Positions 11,287 through 22,223 of a stretch of 36,406 bases of DNA are shown here, one piece after another. The position numbers were made by a program, and so were the translations under genes. How positions within the stretch are numbered: position 1 is the stretch's first letter; every line of letters starts with the position of its first letter. Below the pieces are notes generated by a model that ran no database searches, was not told the DNA's origin, and was given only the letters and a program-made list of their open reading frames with translations. Origin of the DNA: Lingula anatina (Eukaryota > Brachiopoda > Lingulata > Lingulida > Lingulidae). The stretch covers positions 11,417 to 47,822 of the forward strand of contig NW_019774114.1 of NCBI RefSeq assembly GCF_001039355.2, given 5' to 3'.

Positions 11287-11311
11287 GCGTCTGATACAAA
11301 GTATCAAACGC
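11287..11311. other. Inverted repeat (hairpin)
   Basis: GCGTcTGATAC and GTATCAaACGC form a 10-bp stem with one mismatch around an AAA loop. No adjacent gene explains it. Confidence 0.6.
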
Positions 11312-12700
11312 AACATTCCATGCTTGCTTGCAATGCCTTTAGTACACTTTGTTTACACCATCTATGTTTACAATGCCAAGTCGAGGTCAGAAATGCATAA
11401 TTTTATGAATAATATTACGCAGTTTCAATTTTGATTAGTGAATTTTCTTCAAGCTGTATGGTTATTCTCTGATCATTTGAAGACACTACGAAATATTTCT
11501 CATGGGAAAATCATTTAAAGCTTTCCAAGTACAAGTAAGTGACGTCACGATGCACTTCGATTTTCGTCGAACGTTCTACCTGAGAATATATGCAACCGCT
11601 TTGATTGTAATTTACAAGACTTATTCTTTACATAATGTAGAACCTACGTACAGAATTTGTTGGCTTTAGCTGTCGTACTTCTACAGTGCCCATTCAAATT
11701 TGAAAATGATCTATTTCGATTTCTTGAAGGCCAAGTCTATAAATGCTCTACAGTTGTTGTATAGAATCATTGTCGGCAAATGTTGTCGAAAACCTATATC
11801 GATCGTACTGAGTTAAAGACAAGTTGATAATGTTTGTTTATCTTTTAGATAATTGTTTTATTTCCATAAATTGATAAAACAGACTGAAATGTCGTTAGAA
11901 ATGATTGACGATGCGCTGAAATTGCACAAGTCGTCAAATTATGTAACGACCGATCTACCTTAAAATTGATATAGGCTCTAGTCAAATATTGTTGTTCTAT
12001 ATACGTTTAAAAAATGAATATCACTCTAAATCCATTCCATTTTAATTTTGGATAATAAGCCTGTAAATTGCAGTTCTATATTGAGTTTGGGTGAGATACA
12101 TAAGTATAAGTTATGCTCCTGTTAAAAACACTATTTATTTTGGGGTCCTACTATTTAGCGGAATCAAAAAAAAAAAAAAAAAAAAATGAATGGAATCAAC
12201 AATAATTACCTATTTATGTAACATTTTAAAGCTTGTTTCAATTAGAATACCACTTCTAAATTCATCTGATGCTTGTTACGCTGCAAAAATGATATTTTGT
12301 GTTAGTTTGAAATCAAAAATAGATGCGACTTGAGTTGACACAGATACTGATATGCTTGTCACATCGGGATATCTAGGTCAACTCACAAAATTCAGTTCAT
12401 TTCACACAAAAAATTGCTCTCTGTGCAACTTATATTGTTCTCATCATTAATATTTTCATGCAATTTAGAAACTGTCAGTGTTAATGCCAACATACATGAT
12501 GCCAAAATTATCAGACACATCTCATTGTTTTCATTTATCCATGTCTTTTCCTTTTTAAAACTGTGCTTCCATACTTAAAACTTGAATATAAACCATACAT
12601 GCATAATTTCATCCCAACAAGCAAGAATACATATGTTGTACCCAGGTCAACACTGTCCTTAGACCTGTAATTTCACTACAATGAAATGTTTTATATAATA
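11312..12700. other. Unannotated spacer with one dispersed repeat
   Basis: 12013-12135 is a second copy of the repeat at 4929-5045. A poly(A) tract lies at 12168-12186. No exon-like sequence with flanking splice sites was found. Confidence 0.5.
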
Positions 12701-12746
12701 ACTAATGAATACATTTTTTAAGGTATGTCTTCTTTGTTCATTTCAG

Positions 12747-13219
12747 ATACAATCAAGCATGGATGTGGAGAAACAGTTGACTCTGATTGCTGTTTCCTCC
12801 TCTGACGAAGGGGATTTCCTCTTTCTAACTGAAGAGTTAGAGGGGGAAACAGCAATGAGTAAATAAATTGCTGAGGGACTCTTCTTAATAACAAGCGCGG
12901 AGGGTATAACAAGTGAATTGCCCATGGCAATACATTATGCCTCAATTAGTGAGGACAAGATCGTCAAAGCAGGTAAAGATGGGACATGTTTCCATTTTAT
13001 CCAATTATTACAGTTTCAAAACTATTATCAAAATAAGTTATATATTTATATACAAAGTAAATTACATCAATTACTCTACTGTTCCTTTTGGAGTATAGTA
13101 CAATGCTTTCTCAGTATGTATGTAATAATTAAATGTTCATAAGCCCTTCATGCATCTGATTGTTGCTTTTTTTTTAATCTACAGAACTCTACTTCCCAAC
13201 TGAAACTGAAATTTCCTAA
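12747..13219 (+). pseudogene. Split exon-like ORF with an in-frame stop, unrecognised
   Basis: A good acceptor (ttcatttcag, ending 12746) opens a 226-bp segment read IQSSMDVEKQLTLIAVSSSD and onward. It has one in-frame TAA at 12864-12866, then stays open (IAEGLFLITSAEGITSELPM) to a donor, GCAG|GTAAAG, at 12972/12973. After an intron with a strong polypyrimidine tract, the acceptor ctacag at 13184 restores the frame and reads ELYFPTETEIS to a TAA at 13217-13219. Phase agreement over the intron suggests a once-real transcript; the TAA makes the joined reading a likely pseudogene, or the first 35-codon frame (12759-12866) a small separate ORF. A consensus donor also follows at 13221/13222. No family recognised. 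Confidence 0.3.
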
Positions 13220-13805
13220 TGGTAAGTTTCTTTTTTATCATCCTAAATTTTAAAAACAAAACTATCATAGTACTTATTCTTTTTTTATTTATTTTTATTT
13301 TTGCACAAATTTGGTTTTCTTTGCCACACACCTGCCAAACCATATTTTTGTTTTACTATCAATTTAATAAGTAGATTTGTTTGGTAAAGAAACAGGTTGC
13401 TTGCTAAAATCACCATGATCAGTTAACATTTACAGTGGATATTATTTTTATATCATTTTTTTCACACATTAACATTTTTAGTGGCTTACATATCCCATAA
13501 AACTGGATCACTTGCTACTTTAATGTCCAATGTAAAAAAAGTAAGATGGTAAAATGATTAAGTAACAAAACATCAAAGTAAACCTTAACATTATTTGGTG
13601 CTCTTTTTGCTGTCATGTTTCAACATTTGTCAGTTTTGCTGGTTTGTTTCCTGTATGGTGTCTGTGTATTTGTCAGCTTTGCTGTCTAGTTTTCTAAATT
13701 ACTATTAGTCATACATTTTCTCCTATTATTGCACTTTTGTTCACTTTTATGAAATGATACATATTATATTGCAAAATATATATATTTATAACTGTCATAT
13801 TTTAG

Positions 13806-13946
13806 ATAGATGATGAAGGCAAGGACATTTTCATCGTATCAGAGAGAGTAGTTGTTCAAGAAGAAATGTGTCTTTTCACAACTAACTTATTGGATGACAT
13901 GAAGATGGAGAAAAGCATAGCTAAATTGTTATTTGATACCATATAA
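13806..13946 (+). CDS. Exon-like terminal ORF (46 codons), unrecognised
   Basis: The acceptor-like sequence gtcatattttag precedes an uninterrupted phase-0 frame of 46 codons ending in TAA (13944-13946). It starts IDDEGKDIFIVSERVVVQEE and continues with a Met- and Lys-rich amphipathic stretch ending SIAKLLFDTI. The other two frames stop within four codons. Codon content looks coding. It cannot be joined in frame to the exon ending at 13221 without a stop, so an intermediate exon is missing or the locus has decayed. No homology recognised. Confidence 0.28.
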   Translation: MDDEGKDIFIVSERVVVQEEMCLFTTNLLDDMKMEKSIAKLLFDTI

Positions 13947-14109
13947 AAGTTAGTACGGTACATACATGTACTTATATTTACATGTATCATCCTGACCTAC
14001 CCTAATTCCTCATGCTCCTCATCAGTAATAGAGTAAACCAGCAATGCCATCACAGTTTGGAAATTAAATGGACTATGAAGAAATAAACTAGTGTATTTAA
14101 CGTCTCTAA

Positions 14110-14790
14110 ACATAAAGAATTTGATGGCACATAGTTTAAAATAGTTCTGTTCAGAAGGTTTGTGTAAACATGTTAAATTTCAAGATCAGTACTAGTGCTA
14201 CTAATTTCATGCATCAAGTTATGAACAATTTGATGTATTGCAGTTGTAAAATAGGGTAAGTTTTAGCCAGTTTGGAGACTGAATATGAGTAGATTTTTTT
14301 ATTAATAGAATCTTTATTTAGTGCTATTTTGTAATTTTACATTCAATAAAGTAACTTCATTAAGATTTCCAGTATAAATTCTTAATAATACAGTAAAGAT
14401 GGCCAGCTACATCTGTGTTAAACTAAGGTATTTAATTGGTGCAAATAGTTGTTTATTTATTTTCTAGTCAGTTAAAGAGTGTTATAAAAATGTGTCACAA
14501 TTTGGATATAATAGGCCCATGAAGAAAATATGTTTTCTGTTTAAAACATTTAAAATTAAAGAATTGATGGCACATAGCTTGTTAAAATTGTTCTGTTGGA
14601 AGTTTAGTGTAAACATGTTTTCTAATTTCCAGCATGATTTTTTTAACAATACAGTAAAGATCATCATCTTCATCTGTGGGTTAGACCAATGTCTTAAATT
14701 GGTGCAAAAATTGTTGATTTCTTTCCTTCTTAAGAGTTTTGTAAGAAGTTTCAGGTCTTTTGTTTGTCTCATTGTTTATGTAGTATCGTA
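14110..14790. repeat. Diverged internal duplication
   Basis: 14117-14200 resembles 14559-14640 (gatggcacatag, then ttctgtt.aga.g.tt.gtgtaaacatgtt). 14390-14450 resembles 14647-14715 (aatacagtaaagat, then ttggtgcaaa). The overlapping ORFs on both strands (14492-14791 and 14772-14482) are not called, because no domain is visible and the region is repeat-derived. Confidence 0.65.
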
Positions 14791-14799
14791 AGTGAATAA

Positions 14800-15948
14800 A
14801 ACGTGTGTCACCTACATCTGTCCATATCATCATCATTCAGCACTTTCATTGATAACATGTTAAGTGGGAAACTGTTTTACCTTTTGTCTTTAAGCTTGCA
14901 AAAAACGGTGAATATTCATAAAATACCGGACAACATCAAAAGTCAGTTTCATCACGTTATTTTTGTTAAAGATAGGCATTTCTTGTGAAATATTTCATTT
15001 TCCACATATTAAAGGAGTTACTTTATATGCCTGAAGACCTTTGCTTGTCACATTTTCTAAATATCTATCTTGATTTATTGAATTTATACAATTTTTTTGT
15101 GAAGTTTTCATTTTTCTCATACTGGCATTTTCTAAGTGTGAACTTGAACTCTCATGGGCCTGAAGCCTTATAAACCACTTTATTTTTTGGCTTGAAACTT
15201 ACAGAACTGACGAATATACATAATACGCAGGTCAAGTTAAAAAATCAGCATGATCAGGCCACTTGTGTAGAAGTTATGCTGTTTTTTTTCACTTTTCAGC
15301 ATATATGCAACACTGTAAACACATTTCAAGGAAAACCGATGGGCCTGTTATCATTAAACTCACAGGATTGGTCAATCTTACTAAAATCAAGGTTGAGTTC
15401 GAAAATCAGCATAATCATGCCATTATTTTAGAAGTTATGCTGTTTTTTCACATTTCCTCAGATTCAATTCTTAGGCAAGTAAATAGCCTTATTATTTAAC
15501 CAATAAGTTAGGTAAAAGTGTTTGTTTGATGTTTCCTGCATCTTTACAACATTGTTAGTTGATTATGTAAAAATAATGGTAAACTTAATATCGTGTATTG
15601 TGTAATAAAGTTTCAAAAATGGAAATAAACTCATATTATTGCAGTTTGTCAAATTCAATCATTCACTATGTTCAGAATCTCAGAATGGAGGAAATTGGAC
15701 ATTTAACACTGTTCTATTGATATTTTTCCTATCATCAATTTTCCTAGTTAATGGAATATTTTTGTTATTTTTCCTAGTTTTTTTAATTTTTCATTTTTCA
15801 AAGTGGTATTTTCAAGATGTGACTTATCATTACCATTCACCGATCTAGAGCCCTGTACTGTTACTTTGTAACATTTTCTGTATTTTTTAACTCATAAGAA
15901 TGATTCTTAGGATTGACATACAGCCCAAATTAGAAAAACAGCTCTATT

Positions 15949-15989
<41 letters not shown>

Positions 15990-16102
15990 GTTATTATTAT
16001 TTTTTTTATTGAGTTTAAGCAATTTTTTTGTGAAATTTTCACTTATTCTCATTTTGGCATTTCCAAAGTATGAACTTAAACTCTTATCAGCCTGAAGCCT
16101 TA
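14800..16102 (+). repeat. Decayed composite tandem-repeat domain, copy 2 (first half)
   Basis: Blocks follow those of 600-3381. A degraded tract analogous to 995-1130 lies at 14800-14960. 15060-15175 is the monomer with catactggcattttctaag. 15233-15480 holds two 161-bp units (aatcagcat at 15243 and 15404). 15455-15890 is the spacer with cactatgttcagaatctcag. 15890-16102 is the longer monomer type, interrupted by (TA)n at 15953-15986 and by the MITE starting 16103. All copies have the same orientation. Confidence 0.78.
15953..15986. repeat. (TA)n microsatellite
   Basis: About 17 uninterrupted TA dinucleotides inside a monomer whose other copies lack them. Confidence 0.95.
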
Positions 16103-16313
16103 GGGACTATTTTCAGACCCTATTATGCTAACTGTGGGTTGATCTATCTCCAAGGGAATTCTCGCTAAATTGCAATCAATGTAAGTGGCTTAGCTGTTCT
16201 ACTGAAACTGGCACGCCAGAATCCTAAGCTGCTTAAGCTGAATACAATTTAGTGAGAAACCCCTTCGAGTTGGATTGATCCTTGTAGATTGATCTAGGTA
16301 TGGGAACGCAGTC
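16103..16313. mobile_element. TTA-flanked MITE, family A, copy 1
   Basis: A 211-bp element with imperfect terminal inverted repeats: the left end (gggactattttcagac, then gttgatctatct) pairs with the reverse complement of the right end (gattgatctaggtatggg, then aacgcagtc). Sub-terminal ctaaattgcaatc is also inverted. It lies inside a tandem monomer whose uninterrupted copies read gaagccttatgcttgttac (near 18058); here gaagcctta is followed by the element and then taatgcttgttac. That defines the empty site and a 2-3 bp T(W)A duplication, compatible with PIF/Harbinger-type insertion. Confidence 0.8.
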
Positions 16314-18236
16314 TAATGCTTGTTACACATTTTACTTCCATCCTAATCCACTGTTGCGCAGAATTAAAATTTGATGTTGGCTATACAATTAAGCATAATA
16401 CATAAGTGCATCACAGTATACTATTTTCAGCTTTTTGTCTGTACATTTGACAGCTTTGCTGCCTTGTTCATTTTTCAGCATATATGCAACACTGTAAACA
16501 CATTATAAGGAAAACAGATAGGCCAATTGTCATTAAACACACAGGAGTGGTCAATCTTACTAAAACGCGGGTTGAGTCCGAAAATCAGCATAATCGGGGC
16601 ATTATTTTAGAAGTTATGCCATTTTTCACATTTCCTCTTATTCAATTCTTAGGCAAGTTAATAGCCTTATTATTTAAATAATAAGATAGGTAAAAGTGTT
16701 TGTTTGACATTTCCTGCATCTTTACAATATTGTTAGTTGATTATGTAAAAATTATGGTAAACTTTTTATTGTGTTTTGTGTAATAAAGTGTCAAAAATGG
16801 AAATAAACTCATATTATTGCTGTTTGTCAGATTCAATCATCCACTATGTTCAGAATCTGAGAATGGAAGAAATTGGACATTTAACACTGTTTTATTGATA
16901 TTTTTCTCATCTCATCAATTTTCTTAGTTGATCATATAAAAATTGCAGTTAACTGTTTATTTTGTTTTATGTTAAAAAAAGTGTTAAAAATGGAAATAAA
17001 CCCATGTCAGAACAGTGCTGTCTTGTTTACATTTTAGCATTTTCAAGGTGTGACTTTGAAGTTCCATGGGCCTGAAGATCTTTGCTAGTCACGTTTTCTG
17101 AATGTCCATGTTACTAATATTTTATTATTAAAAATTGATGGTCATTATGCTGTTAAACATTATGTAATGTTGCATCAAAATTTGAAGAAACCCATATTTT
17201 GGGCACTGCTCCCATGATGACCATTTAAGGAAAACCATGTCACTTACTGTTCTCAAACTTACAGGAAAGAAACATGGGACTAAAATACAGCTTCAGTAGG
17301 CAATGCAGTCTGTTTGGTAAATTTTTCCGGCAATTAAACAGTTTTTTTGTGAAAATTTAATTTTTCACATGTTGGCATTTTCAAGGTGTGACTTAGAACC
17401 TCCATGGGCTTGAAGACCCATGCTAGTCACATTTTCTGAAAAATCCATGATACATTAATTTTATTATTAAAAATTGATGGTCATTATGCTGTTTACGAAA
17501 ACACAATTTTTGGTGCGCTGCCATGATGACCATTATGGGAAAACCATGTTACTTATTACTGTCAAACTTTCAAAAAAGAAACATAGGACTAAAATGCGGC
17601 CTGAGCTGGAAAAGCAGTCTAATTGGCTTCTTTTTCTGGAAGTTATACATTTTAGTGAAATATTCATTATTATCGTTTTGGCATATACATTGTGGGACTC
17701 GGAGCTCCCATGGACATGAAGCTGAATGGTAATCAAGTTTTCTACATTTCCATGCTATTTATAGTCAATTATCAAAAATTGGTGATAATGATTCTGTTAT
17801 TTATTATGTAATGTTACATCAAAATTGACAAAAATCTTTTTGCACTGCTACTACAAACATTATGAAAAGAAAACTGTGTTACTTATAATTATTTTTTTTA
17901 CTTACAAGTATGATTTTTAGGATTGGCATGCAGTTCAAATTAGAAAGCCAGCTCAATTGTGTTATCATTTATTATTGAATTTATGCAGTTTTGTATGAAA
18001 TTTTCATTTTTCTCATTCTGGCATTTTCAAAGTGTGAACTTGAACTCCCATCGGCCCGAAGCCTTATGCTTGTTACACATTTTACTTACATCAGTATTAC
18101 CTGTTGAGCATAATTTAAATGTTGAATTTGCAGTTATAAGCCTAATGTGCTTTTGCATCAGAATTGACAGTAGCCTATTTTGTGCATTGTTATTTTCTGC
18201 TTTTTGTCTGTACATTTGACAGTTTTGCCGCCTTGT
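16314..18236 (+). repeat. Decayed composite tandem-repeat domain, copy 2 (second half)
   Basis: The monomer interrupted by the MITE resumes (tgcttgttacacatttta) and ends with gctttttgtctgtacatttgacag. A single 159-bp-type unit follows at 16471-16640, then the spacer (16640-17030), two units of about 310 bp (17030-17740; gaaacatgggac at 17268 and gaaacataggac near 17578), and the longer monomer (17740-18236). From 16471 to 18236 the block order equals that of 1133-3125, so a unit of about 1.8-2 kb is present twice. ORFs in it (17474-17719, 17959-18219) are repeat translations. Confidence 0.78.
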
Positions 18237-18426
18237 TAAATATTTGTGTATAGAAAAGATATCTTTCAGAAAAATTGTGAAATAGTTATTCCATTTATTG
18301 ATCAAGGAAGTTGATGATTTATTTTGTAAAATGTATATTAAATAAATTATTGGGTAATTTTCCCAAAGTCATGACTTATTTAAATGAAAACAATGATTAA
18401 TTCAAGAATTGGTATAAAATCTGTAG

Positions 18427-18526
18427 GTATCATTGTGTGGATATAAAGAAGGGCTGTGTGATGATCTTCTTTAGCACAGAGTTCAGAGACCTAGATAATG
18501 TCAACACTGGAAAGGTGTTTATGCAG
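18427..18526 (+). CDS. Exon, HEATR3/SYO1-like HEAT region (part 1)
   Basis: Acceptor aaatctgtag (ending 18426) and donor ATGCAG|GTGAGT (18526/18527) bound 100 bp that is open in one frame: one base, then 33 codons starting YHCVDIKKGCVMIFFSTEFR and ending NVNTGKVFMQ. The donor phase is 0 and joins directly to the exon at 19932. The combined end, VFMQNFGTFLVEEVSKDQ, resembles the last HEAT repeats of HEATR3 (the animal SYO1 homologue, a co-translational chaperone of ribosomal proteins uL18/uL5 that helps their nuclear import). The similarity rests on my recall of that family and covers only the C-terminal part of this exon. It may belong to a decayed or partial gene copy. Confidence 0.45.
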
Positions 18527-18876
18527 GTGAGTCATGAGTTTGTGAAAACAATATAGCATTGCCCTCTTTTTTATCACTTTTAAATTAGTTTAGATGAATT
18601 CCTGCTTAAAAATGGCAACTCCATTGTACATCTTAAGTTGTTTTAATAGTTAAAGAAAAAGATGCAAAGAACGACTTAACTTCTGAGTTATTACCATCAT
18701 TGATTCCACTATTTCTAAATGATATACAATTATTTTTAGTTCATAACACATTTGGTAGAAGTATGGCTTTTTTAATTGTACATATACACTCTCAGATAAA
18801 ACTAACACTTAGTCTAAAAACTTCATTTTTAATATTTATTCACTTAAACCTCTCTTTATAGAACACCCAAACTTTT

Positions 18877-19016
18877 TTATTGTCATGACCATATTGTCAA
18901 GGTACCCCAGATAGGTACATGTAGCAGTACAGGCATGTTATGTCATTTATTGTCATGACCATATTGTCAAGGTACCCCAGATATGTACATGTAGCAGTAC
19001 AGGCATATCATGTGCT
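18877..19016 (+). repeat. 70-bp tandem duplication
   Basis: tgtcatgaccatattgtcaa starts at 18881 and 18951. The two 70-bp copies differ at only a few positions (ataggtacat against atatgtacat), so this is a recent duplication inside the intron between the HEAT-like exons. Confidence 0.92.
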
Positions 19017-19038
19017 TTAGAAAAGTGATGAGATCTTT

Positions 19039-19240
19039 GGGACCATTCCCAGACCCTATTGTACTAACTGTGGATCAATCTATCTCTAAGGGGATTCTTA
19101 CTAGATTGCAATCAACTAAAGCAGCTTAGATGTCTGTCACACCTACTGAAGCTGCTAGGGGTAATTAATTATCGTTTATTGCTTTTTTAAATTGTTATTG
19201 ATCCTAGCTGTTAGATCGATCTAGGTATGTGAACCCAGTC
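19039..19240. mobile_element. TTA-flanked MITE, family A, copy 2
   Basis: The left end (gggaccattcccagacc, then gatcaatctatctct) is inverted against the right end (gatcgatctaggtatgtg, then aacccagtc). Sub-terminal ctagattgcaatc is shared with the other copies. TTA follows the right end; the left flank is degraded. Confidence 0.75.
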
Positions 19241-19931
19241 TTAATATTTGCTATGTCTAAAGGTTGATGTTCTAATAGATAATATTTTCTCCTATTACAT
19301 GAATTAATATTGTATGAATCAATATTATATAACCCATTTTTATGTAAATATGATGATGGTTTACTCAAACTGCCAGTGTTAATGAATGGTTGTGTTCAGT
19401 TGATAGATTAAAATATTGAAAGAATACAGACAAAGTAGTATTGATGGCTAGGCAGAAAACCAAACTAAACCAAAAGATTTGGAACAATGAAAAACAACAA
19501 TTCACTTCTATTATGGACAGACCATACCTGTTGCGGTGAAAATATCTGATTTTTTCAAAGAATTTTACAATTCTTGTGTCACCTCTCTTGCCTATAGATG
19601 CCATTGAATTGGTTTCATATAGCACAGAAGATATTTGTTTGATGTGTGTATTTGTGTGTATATATTCTGATCTCTATGGGCTCTCACAGACACCATACGT
19701 CAACTTAAAGTGATCCAACTCTGTGCCTAGACTCTCGCAAAGTGCAATCAGCTTAATTGACTGAAGCGCCTCTGCAGGCGTTGAATAGAATACAAAATAG
19801 CTGCTGATTATGTAAGAATATTGGAAACAAGAGGAGGCATGTCATTCACTTCAGCTGTTTGCACTCAGCAAGAGTTCCTGCAAACCTACGATTGATGTCA
19901 GATTTGTTGTTTAGTTCATTTTTCACTTCAG
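19241..19931. other. Intron-like spacer
   Basis: Lies between the two HEAT-like exons. A minus-strand 86-codon ORF (19625-19365) has no recognisable motif and is not called. Confidence 0.45.
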
Positions 19932-20044
19932 AATTTTGGCACATTTCTTGTGGAAGAAGTGAGCAAGGACCAGAAATTTTGGGTGGTTACTGAGACTCTG
20001 GGCGCCATCGTTGATCATCTGGACCTGTTGTCATGGAGATCAGG
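19932..20044 (+). CDS. Exon, HEATR3/SYO1-like HEAT region (part 2)
   Basis: The acceptor cattttt.cacttcag (ending 19931) opens phase 0 and reads NFGTFLVEEVSKDQKFWVVT and on to ETLGAIVDHLDLLSWRS, with a possible donor, CAGG|GTAACA, at 20044/20045. If that donor is not used, the frame stops two codons later. A second donor, GCTGAG|GTAAAA, lies at 20091/20092 in another frame. The pattern FLxEVxxKDxxxWVVxExLxAIxD fits the penultimate helical repeat of HEATR3-type proteins, where a serine- or lysine-rich turn precedes a Trp/Val helix and an Ala-Leu-Asp-Ala-type helix. The next exon was not found, so the gene is partial or dead here. Confidence 0.45.
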
Positions 20045-20259
20045 GTAACAGACAAACTCCAGACCATATGGTACCACAGCTGACAGCTGAGGTAAAACTG
20101 CTCCCTGTGGTTTTATTTATTTTTATCAAAACAATTAAAGACCTATAACGGCAACAGTCCCATCATCTTCATAGTGAACAATATAAAAAAGCGTCATGTT
20201 TTGCTTACTAAAATGATTCCTGCAGTTGGGTATTTAACATATTCTTTTACAATGTAATC

Positions 20260-20445
20260 ATGTGTTTATTTGAAGACATATTGATCAATTCCAGCAATGG
20301 ATATCTTCAGAAGGAATATTGTGAATTTTTTCCAGATTCATCAATAGAAAAGCAGCCTGGGAGCCCACATTCCTATCAGTATGACGGCAAGGACAAATCT
20401 GGTTCAGTTCATCATATACAAATCTTGACCAGTAGATTTACTTAG
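20260..20445 (+). CDS. Small ORF, possible exon, unrecognised
   Basis: A 61-codon frame from ATG (MCLFEDILINSSNGYLQKEY) to TAG. Its second half, after an internal ttttttccag acceptor at 20335, reads DSSIEKQPGSPHSYQYDGKD and is polar and low in hydrophobics, as in linker regions of real proteins. The stop lies at the left edge of a MITE, so the natural end may have been replaced by the insertion. It does not splice in phase to the exon ending 20044. No family recognised. Confidence 0.22.
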   Translation: MCLFEDILINSSNGYLQKEYCEFFPDSSIEKQPGSPHSYQYDGKDKSGSVHHIQILTSRFT

Positions 20446-20546
20446 ACCTGTTTCCGTACCAAGATTGATCTGACAGGATTGACCCATCTCTGAGGGAATT
20501 CTCACTAAATTGCATCCTAGATCGATCTAGGTATGGGAATAAGGTC
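20445..20546. mobile_element. TTA-flanked MITE, family A, copy 3 (deleted form)
   Basis: A 102-bp hairpin-like copy. gacctgtttccgtaccaaga is inverted against gatctaggtatgggaataag, then gtc. ctcactaaattgcat is the family's sub-terminal box. The left flank is TTA (20442-20444). The interior is mostly deleted relative to the copies of about 200-226 bp. Confidence 0.75.
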
Positions 20547-21965
20547 TGAGACATATTTTTCTTCTCAAGTGTCTTAAAAATAATTAGAGTGTAGCACATC
20601 AAGCCACATAGCTTTCTGGTGTTAAATCAGTTTTATATCAGGCAACACTGATATTTAGAATTAATATTTTTCATTCTTTTTTTTTTAACTCTTATGATAG
20701 TCTCATTGGATGATTCATGTGTTTTCACATGAAACTGGTGTAAAACTTGCTTTTGTTCTTATATTCTGGATGACTGGTGCAAAAATTGCTCAAAAGGTGG
20801 AAAAAGCATGAAACTTGGCACAAATGTTCTTTGGACTATGCTGATCATTTTCAAGGGCAGTGCCCACAATTTCAAAGCGTTGCTTAGCAACCGTTGCTAA
20901 GGAGGTGATTTACCTTAGTAACAAGCTAATCTGACCTTTCTTGTTCAGTTTAAATGATTTAAAAAGGCTTTTAATAATGTTTCAAACCATCAGAACTATC
21001 ACTATACTATTTTAAGACATTAAAAACCCAAGTAAACCATTGCAACAGTTGCTAGACAGCATATTACCCTAGTAACAAGTATTTAACATGCTGAATTAGC
21101 CCAGAAAGTTAGTGTTAAGGTTGATTTTTTGTTGAGTTCCTCTAGACAGAGGGGATTTCAAATGTCATTTATAATATCATTGATGTAAAAAAACAAAAAC
21201 ATTTTTACACCTTCTTTTATGGAAAATATTTTTTTAATTTCTTTCAATTTTTGAGTTTTGACATAATGGTTGTGATAAGATTTCATCTAGGGTTAAATTG
21301 AAATTTTCCTGAATTTCACTCAAAGAACCAATAATCTTTGCCAAAAGGGATAAGAAGTTGCTTTTAGTATTTTTAATCCACCTTTTGTTACTACCGATTC
21401 CTGACATTTCGCCGAGAAAAACGCTCTCCACTTACTCTTATTTTCTTCATAAAGAAGTATTTTAAGCCATGTAAAGTTTAGGGCCTTGGTAAAAATTTTA
21501 TTTGCGGTATCTTTTACCGTCCATTTTTGTAATCAGACGCCATCCTTGCTCATTTTATTTTGTATATTTTTCCATTCCTGATAAAGTTAAATATGATATG
21601 CATATTTTAAGTATTGAGGGAGGGGGGGGCTGGTAGGAGAGTTTATACATGCCCTACGTAAGATGAGAAATACTAAAGGTTTAACCACAGTTGACTTTCC
21701 TATTATTGAAAGGTTTCTCAGAGACCAGATTTCCAAGATATTTTTCATTTTGTTCAATATTTTCTAAAAAGTTTTTTTCAAATTGTATTTTGTCAGTTTC
21801 TATTCTCTACCAAGTATCTTAAATACACCTGCATGGTTTTATTTTAATTCCATTTGTTAATCAATGAAGTTCAAAAGTTTCTGTTCACAGCCAAAGGCCG
21901 TTAGATGCCATATCTTACTTCCACCAAGGCTGCTCTACAACAATATAAGAGTATTCTTGCGAGAT

Positions 21966-22110
21966 GAACATATCTGAATCAGCACTACGGTGCCATGTCA
22001 TCAGATACCATGTGCTCACTCTGGTTGGACTTGTGCGGAACAGTGGGCCTATGTGGGCACATTTGCCAGAAGCTATTGACCTGTCCAGAGTTGTTCCAGT
22101 GTGCATGTAG
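21966..22110 (+). pseudogene. Possible transposase relic inside the foldback element
   Basis: A plus-strand frame of about 45 codons starts MNISESALRCHVIRYHVLTL and contains LVRNSGPMWAH before a TAG. In EnSpm/CACTA-type and related transposases a conserved stretch of the form 'H-x-L-L-H-L-x-x-x-V-R-x-x-G-P-L-W-x-H-S' occurs, and this frame fits it loosely. The following residues (LPEAIDLSRV) do not keep the usual Phe-Glu. The opposite strand is also open (22166-21915), so coding sense is not certain. Low confidence; the position between long inverted arms supports it. Confidence 0.3.
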
Positions 22111-22189
22111 GTGCAGATGTAGAGGCTGACAGTGTGCAAGGGCAAAATGCACTGTATATTGCACATACAAGGGAGAATTAACTTTTATT

Positions 22190-22190
22190 C

Positions 22191-22220
<30 letters not shown>
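22190..22220. repeat. (ATT)n microsatellite
   Basis: Ten or so uninterrupted ATT units in the interior of the foldback element. Confidence 0.95.
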
Positions 22221-22223
<3 letters not shown>

